From Physocladia obscura (lineage: Eukaryota > Chytridiomycota > Chytridiomycetes > Chytridiales > Chytriomycetaceae): DNA of 15,144 nucleotides. The stretch is from NCBI GenBank assembly GCA_027596945.1, contig JADGJH010000632.1:1-15144 (forward strand), read 5' to 3'. Both the position numbers and the translations under genes were made by a program. The notes beneath the pieces were generated by a model that worked only from the letters and a program-made list of their open reading frames with translations, searched no databases and had not been told where the DNA came from. Each line of letters starts with the position of its first letter. Position 1 is the first letter of the stretch. Positions 1-7,961 of the stretch are shown here, piece by piece.

Positions 1-64
1 GAAGAGTAAGTTGGCTTTTCCAATTTTTTAAATAAATTTTTTGCTTTTGACAAACAAATATAAC

Positions 65-84
65 AAAAAAAAAAAAAAAAAAAA
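65..84. repeat. Poly(A) run of 20 bases (poly(U) in the helicase 3' region)
   Basis: An uninterrupted run of 20 A on the plus strand lies 14 bp beyond the stop of the minus-strand helicase gene. Read in the gene's direction it is a U-tract in the presumed 3' UTR. The remaining bases 1-64 are AT-rich and show no gene. No AATAAA was found on the minus strand here. Confidence 0.8.
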
Positions 85-98
85 GAAGTTACATTTCA

Positions 99-2156
99 TT
101 ACAACTTCTCAATCCCACTCCATTCAACAGGAGTAATACCTAGCAAATTGTAAACTTCCACCATTTTCCGCTCATAGCGTTCTCCGCCAAGAATTAAAAT
201 ACTTTTACCCGGTTTTCCAAACCGCCCAACTCTTCCAGACATGTGCAGAAAACTTGCCGGAGACGAAGGTGGCCCAACCATAAATACATGGCTCACGTCA
301 GGCAGATCCAGTCCTCTGCCATTGTGTTCGCTGATGACCATCATTTCCAATTTTTTTCCTCCCGTTTGAACAGAATCAAAAAATGACTTGCTCTGGTAAG
401 CAGGAGTTCCCGATGCCAACTGGCCGTCAGGGTTAATATTGGCGTCACTGAGATCAATTGTCGGTGCAATGCGCGACAATGAAGCTTGGTAATCAACGTC
501 CTCATTAATGCGAGCCGCGTTTATTCCCATTATTTTCAACTTTTCCACAACCCTCAGACACGATATGTTTCCGTTAAGAAACAAAATAGCACGAGTTGCC
601 TTGTCAGCTCTAAATAATTTTGAAACAAGCGCAAGAATTCGAAGATCGTCGTCTTCGAGTGCCGGATGTTTCATTTTCTCAATCCAGACAGGATCCAAAA
701 CAATTGGAACTGTTTGTTTGTCAGCAGCTTTTTCTGCTGCTTTTATTGCGGCAGCAACTGCTACTTCAGCGATGCTTTTCTCCTCACTTGTTTTGGCTAA
801 TGCCAACTTTGCATTTGCATTTTCTACGTTCAGTTCGGCAGCTTTAGTAGCATTAGCAGCTACAGCGACGCGCTTTTCTTGCTCTTGTTCATGAAGATGA
901 TCTTGAGCATTTTTGGAAAGCATGTTGCGTACACTGTCACCTTGTCTCTCCATCACAAGACAAGTGTGAGCGATAGTAACCGGTGCCGAATGTGTACCTT
1001 TAATATCCAAAAGAATAGGATCTACAATCCACCCCCGTGCGCGTTCCAACTCACGACGTACTGGATTGTTCATTGTGGCAGAGCAAAGGAGAACTTGCAA
1101 TCGTCGTGCAGTAGCAGCATCGATAATGGCTGATGGATTTGATGAAATAAGTTTAGATGGCGTAACTCGTGCGCGTGCACTAAGAATTGATAAATGCGAA
1201 GACTGTGCACTGTTGATTGATTGAACTAAAGATTTATGAAAAGGAGTTTTCTTGTTTGTGTCGTCATTTTTCCCAAGTATTCCACCAACACTTTCTGGCC
1301 GGCGATGTTGAAGAATATGCGCAACAAACATCTCTGAATGCAGCGGATGGACAAGTTTATTGAATTTTTCTTTGTTTTGGCTGAAACGTGATGCAATCCT
1401 CGCAAGGGCATCAGCTTCGTCAAGGGCAAGAGTTTGCAAGCGCGAGATATCGGCAATTTTATCAGTGACAATAACATCAAACAAACGCCGAGGAGTGCCG
1501 ATAAGTAGTGTTGGAGTTTGGGACGCGAGAAGCGCGTTGGCAGATTCAAACGTGTTTTTGAAGGGAAGCAAGAGTTGGACGTGTTTATGCATGTCGGCGG
1601 GGGCAATTCCGTGTAAAAGCTCCAAAGCCCAAGAGTAAAATTGCGTGGCTAGCTCTGGAGTTGGTGCAACGATAATATTCGCGAGGTAGCGCAATTTTTT
1701 GGGATCGGCACTTTCGGCAAGACTGTTTTTGGTGTTTTCATTTTGCGCAAACACTGTTGGTGCTTTTTTGCTGAGCAGCGCCACCAATATGCCGAGACTT
1801 TTTCCGGTTCCTGTTTCGTTCTTGAGGACAACATCGCGATGGGACAAAATGGCTGGTAATAATGCTGATTGCATTGACGTTGCTGTTTCGATCCCGAAAC
1901 GATTCCGTAGATTTAACGCCACGCGTGCAGAGGCTCCGATGCTTTCGAAAGTAATTCCAGTTGTTCCGCTTGACGTTCCAGCGCCAACTGAATTGAATTG
2001 GCTCATAGCATTGATTCGATTTCGCACAGTGGCATCAGAAACAGTCTCATGGTCAGCAAGCGTAATGTTTGCTGTTGTCGATAACCGTCGTGTTGCTATT
2101 TTCGCTTGTTGTACAAAGAGTGGCAACAAAGTTTGCAGGTCTGATGTGTTCAGCAT
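99..2156 (-). CDS. Mitochondrial-type DEAD-box RNA helicase (685 aa, intronless)
   Basis: ATP-dependent RNA helicase of superfamily 2, probably acting on RNA in mitochondria. Visible motifs: Q-motif Gln96, Walker A ETGTGKS (114-120), motif Ia PTPELA (165-170), TPRR (221-224), DEAD (246-249), SAT (359-361), GRGLD (613-617) and motif VI HMSGRVGR (638-645). The N-terminus is basic and contains RRLST (23-27), which looks like a mitochondrial presequence with a processing site; that is inference. Oddities: motif Ia has Pro where Arg is usual, motif VI has Met where the first Arg is usual, and an Ala/Lys/Glu-rich helical insertion (about 428-482) lies between motif III and the second RecA domain. 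A yeast Mrh4-like organelle role is possible but unproven. It is the only gene here without introns. The start is the first ATG and lies 38 bp from the stop of the upstream gene. Confidence 0.9.
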   Translation of the reverse strand: MLNTSDLQTLLPLFVQQAKIATRRLSTTANITLADHETVSDATVRNRINAMSQFNSVGAGTSSGTTGITFESIGASARVALNLRNRFGIETATSMQSALLPAILSHRDVVLKNETGTGKSLGILVALLSKKAPTVFAQNENTKNSLAESADPKKLRYLANIIVAPTPELATQFYSWALELLHGIAPADMHKHVQLLLPFKNTFESANALLASQTPTLLIGTPRRLFDVIVTDKIADISRLQTLALDEADALARIASRFSQNKEKFNKLVHPLHSEMFVAHILQHRRPESVGGILGKNDDTNKKTPFHKSLVQSINSAQSSHLSILSARARVTPSKLISSNPSAIIDAATARRLQVLLCSATMNNPVRRELERARGWIVDPILLDIKGTHSAPVTIAHTCLVMERQGDSVRNMLSKNAQDHLHEQEQEKRVAVAANATKAAELNVENANAKLALAKTSEEKSIAEVAVAAAIKAAEKAADKQTVPIVLDPVWIEKMKHPALEDDDLRILALVSKLFRADKATRAILFLNGNISCLRVVEKLKIMGINAARINEDVDYQASLSRIAPTIDLSDANINPDGQLASGTPAYQSKSFFDSVQTGGKKLEMMVISEHNGRGLDLPDVSHVFMVGPPSSPASFLHMSGRVGRFGKPGKSILILGGERYERKMVEVYNLLGITPVEWSGIEKL

Positions 2157-2193
2157 ATGAACACCAAAAAAAAAAAAGAAAAGAAAAATGTCA

Positions 2194-2199
2194 TTTATT
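2194..2199 (-). terminator. AATAAA polyadenylation signal overlapping a stop codon
   Basis: On the minus strand the stop codon TAA (2197-2195) of the CEP295-like gene is embedded in a canonical AATAAA hexamer, followed 18 nt after the stop by a 12-nt U-tract (2177-2166). Cleavage 10-30 nt downstream would fall inside the 38-bp gap or at the helicase ATG (2156). Function is inferred from the consensus only. Confidence 0.45.
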
Positions 2200-3660
2200 T
2201 TCGCTCTAACGAATTCGTCTGCAAAGGAGAATTCGCACGGCTGAATTCAATGCTGTCCGACATAGATTCGTTTTCAATTCGGTCAATGCCATATTCACGT
2301 CTTAAAAACTCTCTTTTTTTGGTATTTTCTAATGAAAAAGCTGGCTCATCTCCTATGTAGAAACTTAAAATCAGTTCTTCTAAAAAATTCAATAGAAATT
2401 AATCGGCAGCTTGATGTTACCAATCCCAAATCGTCGTGTAAACTCTTCCTTCTTCCCAGCAGAATCTAAATCGATAAATCCCGTGCGGCGTGACGCAAGG
2501 CCTGGTGGTCCACCACCTGCGTTTCGATATTTACGCTGTCGGTCTTCAAGTCGCAGTATTTCCAATTCTTTACATAAGTCATCTTTCTTTGTGTCCATTG
2601 TTTTTGCAGTAACTGCCGTATGATACCGAGCTTCCGCTTTTACTTTTGCTAGTTTATCCCGTTCTTCTTTTTGTTTCAATCTTTGAACTGCCGCCAACGC
2701 CGCCAATGGTGCGCGTTCTGCCGCGTTACTGTCTTTACCCACTATTTTGGCATCTGGCTCCAAACGGATCACAGCAAAATTCTGATGATGCTGTGTAGAA
2801 TCATACATAATTCGCCCAGGTTTTCGAGATCTAAATTCTCGTTCAATTATTATTCTATGGAGCGGTTGCGAAATTGGTGTCATGTCTTTTGCGTAGGTTT
2901 CTTGAATTTGCCGGTAATGTTCTGCAAGATATTTGGCCCGAAGTGTTTCCGCCTTCCGAATTTCTGCTAATGTTTGTATGTGCTTAGCACTGTCTGCTTC
3001 ATGCTGCTTAGCTTTATTTCGCATCTAAGAGTGGAATTATTAGAACGTAAGAAAAAAAGTATATAGAACTAAAAACTAGTTTCCGACCTCATTCAAAGCT
3101 TGATTTCCACGCAAAAATTCAATTTGCTGGGTTTTTTCTAGAATTTTGCGTAATTTGTTAGTTTCGTCCTCGGCTTCTTCCCTGAGACAATCAGCTTGAG
3201 CATGCGCCAAGCCGAACAAATGCATTTTCGAATCGACAATTTCAATAATTCGTTCCACTGCAATATCTTTCGATTCTTCCCATTCTTGCTTTATCGTGGA
3301 TTGTAGTCGTTTTTTGTTTTTGTTTTTGTTTTTTTTTGGTTAGTCAAAATGTCCAGACTTCACAAACAGCAAAGCATTTTAAAACGAAAAATGCGCTGTT
3401 GAAAACCTTTGCAGTCTGAATCGCCAGGCTCCATTCAGTATTTGCATTGTGTTGGTATTCGTCGCGCTTTTTACGAGCAATATCTTTCGCACGGTCGCGG
3501 ACCTTAATTTTGTGAAGTTTAAAAATTCCAAAATGATGGAGCAGATAGTGATGCGCCCTTATCAGCGTTGTAAAAATACCTCTTGCAACCTGCGAATACG
3601 CCGTTCTTTATCTGCGTCTTGTTTCAGCTTTTCGACCTCTCCCGTACTCAGCCTGAGCAT
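2195..3660 (-). CDS. CEP295: CEP295/Ana1-like centriolar coiled-coil protein, short form (about 388 aa)
   Basis: Five minus-strand exons: 3660-3580, 3502-3407, 3288-3088, 3024-2421 and 2379-2195. All junctions are GT-AG and keep frame (phases 0, 0, 0, 1). The protein is highly charged and alpha-helical. It starts MLRLS, then has RRIRRLQEVRDRAKDIARKK (residues 20-39), an EWEES element near 61-65 and HLFGLAHAQA near 83-92. Later come STQHHQNFAVIRLE, an Ala/Lys/Glu-rich helix, and a KKEEFTRRFG-type segment near the end. Order and wording match what I recall of the N-terminal domain of CEP295 (KIAA1731)/Drosophila Ana1, which promotes centriole-to-centrosome conversion and centriole elongation. 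Human CEP295 exceeds 2,000 residues, so this is an N-domain-only form or the gene has unseen exons. Family assignment is by eye. The first ATG of the LRLS exon is taken as start; an upstream exon cannot be excluded. Confidence 0.6.
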
Positions 3661-4675
3661 TTGTTTGTCAAATGTCAATGCAAACCAGAAAATTTTTGAA
3701 TTTTTGAATTTATGACAGCTATCCACTGGAAATATCCAACAGTTATCAACCACGACTTTTAACCTGATTATTCCCTGAAGCGAGAACCATGTAAAACCAT
3801 GCCAAATAAAGAATAAAAAAAGGAGAACAAGCAAGGGTTGATATTACTTATTGGCATTTAATATAGAACTTTGATCTTGATTTGCAGTATGTACTTTCAT
3901 ATGTTTTTTGTTGCAGAATGAATCTTCATGAAACTTTTTTCTGCTGGTTTGCATCAAACTAATTGTAGAAATTTTGATATAATCTATTTCTGAGGTCGTA
4001 TTTTTGGGTTGAAGTAAAAATTACTTTATCCCACATCTTCTCAAATAATTCAGGTTTCGTCACTACTAACACTAAACGACAGTCGTTTCTAATCTGTGGT
4101 ATTCACCTTGCTTTTGAAGTATGTGCAGATGGCTTGTCTCTTCATTTTTGAAAGTTATTTTTAATTCAACAAAATCCGGCTGAGCGGACTTTTTCTTTGA
4201 GCACACAATACACATTTCTTTCAAACGAACACACACAGACTCTTCTCACTGAAATAAATCACATTAATCCTCACTAAATCTCTTTGTGTAAAGTAAACAG
4301 ACTATTCAAGGTTGAACAATGAATTTTTCTCAGTGAACACATGCACTCAAATCCATCACACTCTTCACCACTAACTATCAGTGTAAATAAACCACATTAT
4401 TCAAAGTTGAGATGATTTGTCCCTTGCCGAAGTGAAGGAGTCTTCAATTCAAAATTTTATTAGAGAAACTCCACAGAGAAAAGGGAGCGGGCGTGTGCAT
4501 GTTGTGTAATCTATGGAGGAATTAAATGACAAACAGTGAATCAAAGGCAGAATTATTACCAGCACATGAACTTTCCTGTCTGAGTATTTAAATGTGATTT
4601 TGAATGGAAGTCAGCCACTGCTGACAAATTACGGCACATTCTTTTCATGAGCAAAACAATATTTTAAAACTTTGT
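3661..4675. other. Intergenic region of about 1 kb, no gene recognised
   Basis: This is the longest gap in the window, between the CEP295-like start and the eIF6 stop. It should contain the CEP295 promoter and the eIF6 3' end. It is AT-rich with frequent stops in all frames and no coding signature. It holds a perfect 15-bp palindrome (AAACGAC-A-GTCGTTT, 4074-4088) and a diverged direct repeat (listed separately). No tRNA or other RNA gene was recognised. Confidence 0.6.
4247..4410. repeat. Diverged tandem direct repeat, two copies about 97 bp apart
   Basis: Copy 1 (4247-4315) and copy 2 (4344-4410) both begin CACT(G/C)AAAT and end with a similar block: GTGTAAAGTAAACAGACTAT followed by TCAAGGTTGA in copy 1, and GTGTAAATAAACCACATTAT followed by TCAAAGTTGA in copy 2. 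They align over nearly their full length with a few gaps and many mismatches. The segment between copies resembles the sequence before copy 1, so the unit may be nearly the full period. No coding potential was seen. Confidence 0.5.
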
Positions 4676-5781
4676 TCAAACAAAGCTGTCAATCAGCTGG
4701 TCTCTCATACCCCCAACAAGACTTGTTGGCTGAGCATTTTGTAGTTTGAAAATACTTTCAATTACACTAATTTCAGTACTTGTTGTGTCCAGGCCAGCAA
4801 ACGCACACCAATCGTTCACAACAAGTCCTCCACCAATCATGTCAGAGCCCCGATTAACAGTTCCAGCCTAACAAAAAAATATTAAAAAATATTAAGAACG
4901 GCAGTGAAAAAATAGACTTACGACAAGCGGGATTTGAAGCAGAGACGATAATTCATCTTGATCCTGAATAGATGTCTTTGGATGAACAAGGCCACCTTGG
5001 TTACTGAAAGTGCAAAAGGATCCAACAAGAGTATTTTCGGCAACTGTTTGTCTAAAGACTTCGACTCCAAGAACATCAGCAATAATCTCTTCTGTGTCCT
5101 TTTTTTTTTTTTTGTTGGTTTGAGTTCTCACTTTCAATCATGTAAAAAACTGACCCGATCAATATCTGGGTGCACAAGTGCAACATAATCATTGCAAGCA
5201 ATAACGTTTCCAAGAGCAGATAGACGCTCTTCAATGCGTTGAATCCTAACAGCGTCAGGAAGAGAGTTTCTCAAGTGTTGGAGTTCCTGCAAAAATTAGG
5301 TAAAGACAAACTATATTCACCATAAATCCAAATAATCGCAGAAAAACTTCTTACTTGATCTGAGGTGGTGTTTGGAACTAAAAGACCTCTCTTATTCCCT
5401 ATAATCAACAAATTTAGTGTGATTACACGTATTATATGCAAAAGATTTCAAGTATTGATCAGAATGTACAGACGGCAAAAAAACAGCCCATACCGACAGT
5501 CAACCGGCCAATGATTCTGGTTCCGGCAATAGATGTGTGGATAACGGGGATAACATCAGCAAGCTCGCTTTCAAAAACACTGTGGTGGTTGAGAAATATA
5601 GCGAATTGAATTGGATTCGGATAATTGAAGGGTCAGCCAGATTGCAAACAACAGCATAACTTCACATGCGCAACCTGTAAAAGTTCTCGGATCCGCCGAT
5701 TGCAACGAGGCAGTAAGAGTTTGTGAGTCTGCTAAAGACGCCAATGTCGTTGCTGTTTTCGAAAGCTGTACGAACAGCCAT
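4676..5781 (-). CDS. EIF6: Eukaryotic translation initiation factor 6 (eIF6/Tif6), 245 aa
   Basis: Ribosome anti-association factor that binds the 60S subunit, needed for pre-60S biogenesis in the nucleolus and released in the cytoplasm before subunit joining. Six minus-strand exons: 5781-5675, 5579-5494, 5398-5355, 5286-5155, 5098-4922 and 4867-4676, all GT-AG with frame kept. The total of 245 codons equals the usual family length. Landmarks: [16 protein letters not shown] at the start, [63 protein letters not shown] and [17 protein letters not shown], typical of the pentein-fold eIF6 family. The exact match in length and conserved blocks makes this the best control for splice-site reading in this window. 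One intron (5099-5154) ends in 14 A followed by G. The 163-bp gap upstream (5782-5944) is A/T-rich and would hold the promoter. Confidence 0.97.
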
Positions 5782-5944
5782 TTTTTTTTCAAATGTTTCA
5801 AAATCACCAAAAAAAAACAAAAAAAAAAACAGACAGATGCTGAACCACAAAAACTTAGCTTAAAAAAAGAAAAGAAAAAGAAAACGAAAGTAAAAAAATG
5901 AATGTGTATTGTATGTTCTCTTAAATTTGCAGCAAGAAGTTATC
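5782..5944. other. A-rich spacer between eIF6 and SCAMP
   Basis: No gene. On the plus strand it has A-runs (about 5808-5829 and 5861-5897) broken by G or C. For the minus-strand genes this means a U-rich SCAMP 3' UTR and eIF6 upstream region. No AATAAA was seen after the SCAMP stop. Confidence 0.5.
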
Positions 5945-7008
5945 TTAAACTTGCGATTGCAGTGAAGTTTTAACTGCTGTTTTAACAATCTCACGACCGA
6001 AACTTGATTGAGCAACGCCGGTAATGACTTGCTCTTTTGCTTGCTCAGCATTCATACCACGTGACTGGTAGTAATTGCGAACCTTTTTTTTTTGCGTTAA
6101 TTTTTGTTGATATGCGTTCAAACATACTCACAGCTTTCAATTGCCATAATCCATACACTACTTGCCAGATATAGCCTGCACTACAAATTGCACACATTAC
6201 ACCATCTCCAATATTACTGCCCAATTCAGAAATGCAGTATATAATTCCAGCACCACCCCATCCAGGAATTCCAGCTGCCAAAAGTCCAGCTAGACCGATG
6301 TGGAACGAAAAATTGAATTGAAATAAAAAGAACTGGATTGATCTGTTGCGTTTCACTCCATTATATAAAGGCTGATACCAAAAAACGAACGAAACAGGCG
6401 TAATTGCAAAAAGCATTATTAAGGATGCCCCGAAATTTGCTCCAGCACTTTCGGCTTTGTTGACAAGGAGAGCAAAACAAGTTATTGCGTTCACTAAGTA
6501 ATTGAAAACACTGACTGTGGCAAAAAGAACAAACGATTATTGAATTTTGAGTTTCAAGTTTTTACTCACATATCCACGCGTAATAAAGGCGCTTCACGAG
6601 CCATTTTCCTTCCTCTGGAATTTCGGCCTCAATGTCATGGTATACTAACGGTTTACATGGGGGAAAATTCGGTGGTTTGAATCCATCTATTGTAGCTTCT
6701 TTCTGGATTAGTTTTTCTTCTCGTTTATTCAAGAGAGCTTCTCTTTTGGCAAGTTCAGCTTCGCGTTCAGCCAAAACCTTTGCTTGATTTGATGAGTCAT
6801 GAAAAATTTGTGCTGGCAGTGCATATTGTGGTTGTGCAGAAACTGCTTCTACTCGATGATATTGCGTTTGAGGGGGCACCCATTGTGATGAAGTGCCATT
6901 ATGCTGTCCAATTAAAATAGTTTTCAGCAACTTCTACAATAAAACTAACTATACATCAGCAAATGGATTTATATCTTCGCTGTCGATTGTAAACGGATTG
7001 GAATTCAT
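5945..7008 (-). CDS. SCAMP: Secretory carrier-associated membrane protein (SCAMP), 302 aa
   Basis: Four-span membrane protein of post-Golgi recycling and secretory vesicles. Four minus-strand exons: 7008-6955, 6903-6570, 6514-6132 and 6082-5945, GT-AG with phases 0, 1, 0. The cytosolic N-terminus has two NPF motifs (residues 4-6 and 14-16), which in this family bind EH-domain endocytic proteins, then a heptad-rich coiled coil (about 59-90, AEREAELAKREALLNKREEK). Four hydrophobic segments follow (about 124-147, 155-175, 195-223 and 234-254). FWYQPLY (174-180) matches the family's conserved amphipathic CWYRPIY-type peptide between spans 2 and 3. The C-terminal tail is VRNYYQSRG to the end. Length and layout match the family. 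The last intron (6083-6131) ends in ten A plus G. The first exon is only 18 codons, and its ATG lies 49 bp from the stop of the next gene upstream. Confidence 0.93.
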
Positions 7009-7039
7009 ATCTTTTCAGATTTACAACAAAACAACAACC

Positions 7040-7056
7040 AAAAAAAAAAAAAAAAA
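7040..7056. repeat. Poly(A) run of 17 bases (poly(U) immediately after a stop codon)
   Basis: Seventeen consecutive A on the plus strand. For the minus-strand gene ending at 7058 this is a U17 tract beginning two bases after its TGA stop. The tract also lies within 32 bp upstream of the SCAMP ATG, so it serves as 3' UTR of one gene and upstream region of the next. Confidence 0.8.
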
Positions 7057-7057
7057 T

Positions 7058-7717
7058 TCAATCCAAAACAGATATTGTTCGTGGCTTGTGTCGGACACAT
7101 AATTCTGAGGAGATAAATACTTTTTGTGCATCAACTGTATAATTAAATTATGTTAATACTAAGTTGCCAATAAACTGTGAATTATCCTTACGCATAGTCC
7201 TCAGTCCTGATTTAAAGTCTTTAACGCACCATATAGCGGTAAATATTGTTGCAATGTCAAGAAATATTTGAAAACTTGCTAAAATGCAAATTTTTAGAAG
7301 GTCTCAGAATAAAATACACACACCAAAGAGGACAAGAATATCTCTCGAGTTCCTTTCATTGTTTTTTGAGTAAGTTTTTTGGATGAAAAACCCCAAGGCA
7401 GCAATGTTTGACAGAATAAGAGCCACGAAGAAGATTGTGAGGGGTAGATTAGAATTTCTGATGCTATACCATCCTGTAGTCAAATACAGACAACCAAACG
7501 CAACTGTTATAGTTGTTGATGGAATAAGAGTTGGATCGTACGAGGTGACGCCATTTATTGACGGCAACATTGATGTGGGTATGAGATAGCTTAAAGCAGA
7601 TGAATAAAAGTGGTATTGAGTTGTCAATGCAATATTTTGGTCCAACTGTTGTGCTTGAGCAAAATAACTTGATGATATCAGCATCGTAACAATACTTATG
7701 GTGAAAAACATATTCAT
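7058..7717 (-). CDS. Unknown small secretory-pathway membrane protein (about 185 aa)
   Basis: I do not recognise the family. Three minus-strand exons: 7717-7324, 7278-7192 and 7134-7058, phases 1 and 1, GT-AG. The last acceptor is ambiguous: an in-frame alternative starts the final exon at 7104 and shortens the protein by ten residues. The first ATG is followed by a signal peptide (about 1-22, FFTISIVTMLISSSYFAQA, likely cut before QQ). A luminal stretch rich in Tyr, Ser and Thr follows, then three hydrophobic segments (about 66-84, 92-112 and 127-150). The C-tail is short and basic (SSELCVRHKPRTISVLD). With the signal peptide cleaved, the N-terminus would be luminal and the tail cytosolic. 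A longer version starting at TTG (7723) was not used. Confidence 0.65.
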
Positions 7718-7961
7718 CTTCAATCAGATATAAAAAAACATAAACGAGTTAAAAAAACGACACAAAAAATAACAAAGAAACACCTTGAGCAATATTATAA
7801 ATGCATGGTATCGGAGAAGCATGACTGAGTTACTTTAGTAAAATGCATGACGTGAAACAATGAAAAACACAAAACTAAACTAATTTTTCACCCACATCTT
7901 CTTCTAAAACTGGCGCCTTGTAGTTCAAAAATTTTCCATTTATATTCTTATTGCAGCGATT
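7718..7961. promoter_or_regulatory. 244-bp spacer with a possible minus-strand TATA-like element
   Basis: No gene. On the minus strand, CATTTATAATATTGC (about 7804-7790) is a TATA-like element 75-85 bp before the ATG at 7717 and could direct the small membrane protein gene. The rest is AT-rich, including the 3' end of the gene that stops at 7962. The call rests only on sequence resemblance. Confidence 0.2.

Noticed and set aside
1699..2160. Long plus-strand open frames opposite the helicase (for example 508-894 and 1699-2160)
   Set aside because: They are antisense shadows of a well-supported helicase reading frame and show no recognisable protein features.
4074..4088. Perfect palindrome AAACGAC-A-GTCGTTT as an operator
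   Set aside because: Seen once only, about 415 bp from the nearest start codon, with no known factor consensus I can name; noted in the spacer entry but not claimed as a site.
4171..4194. Hairpin-like TCCG-GCTGAG-CGGA flanked by A and T runs, resembling a bacterial terminator
   Set aside because: Four-base stem only, in a eukaryotic intergenic region with no gene ending nearby; likely chance.
6934..6954. A 21-nt intron in SCAMP using the first TAG acceptor (GTATAG...TTGTAG)
   Set aside because: Too short compared with the 41-131 nt range here. The next in-frame acceptor (GGACAG, exon start 6903) gives a 51-nt intron and a better N-terminal region.
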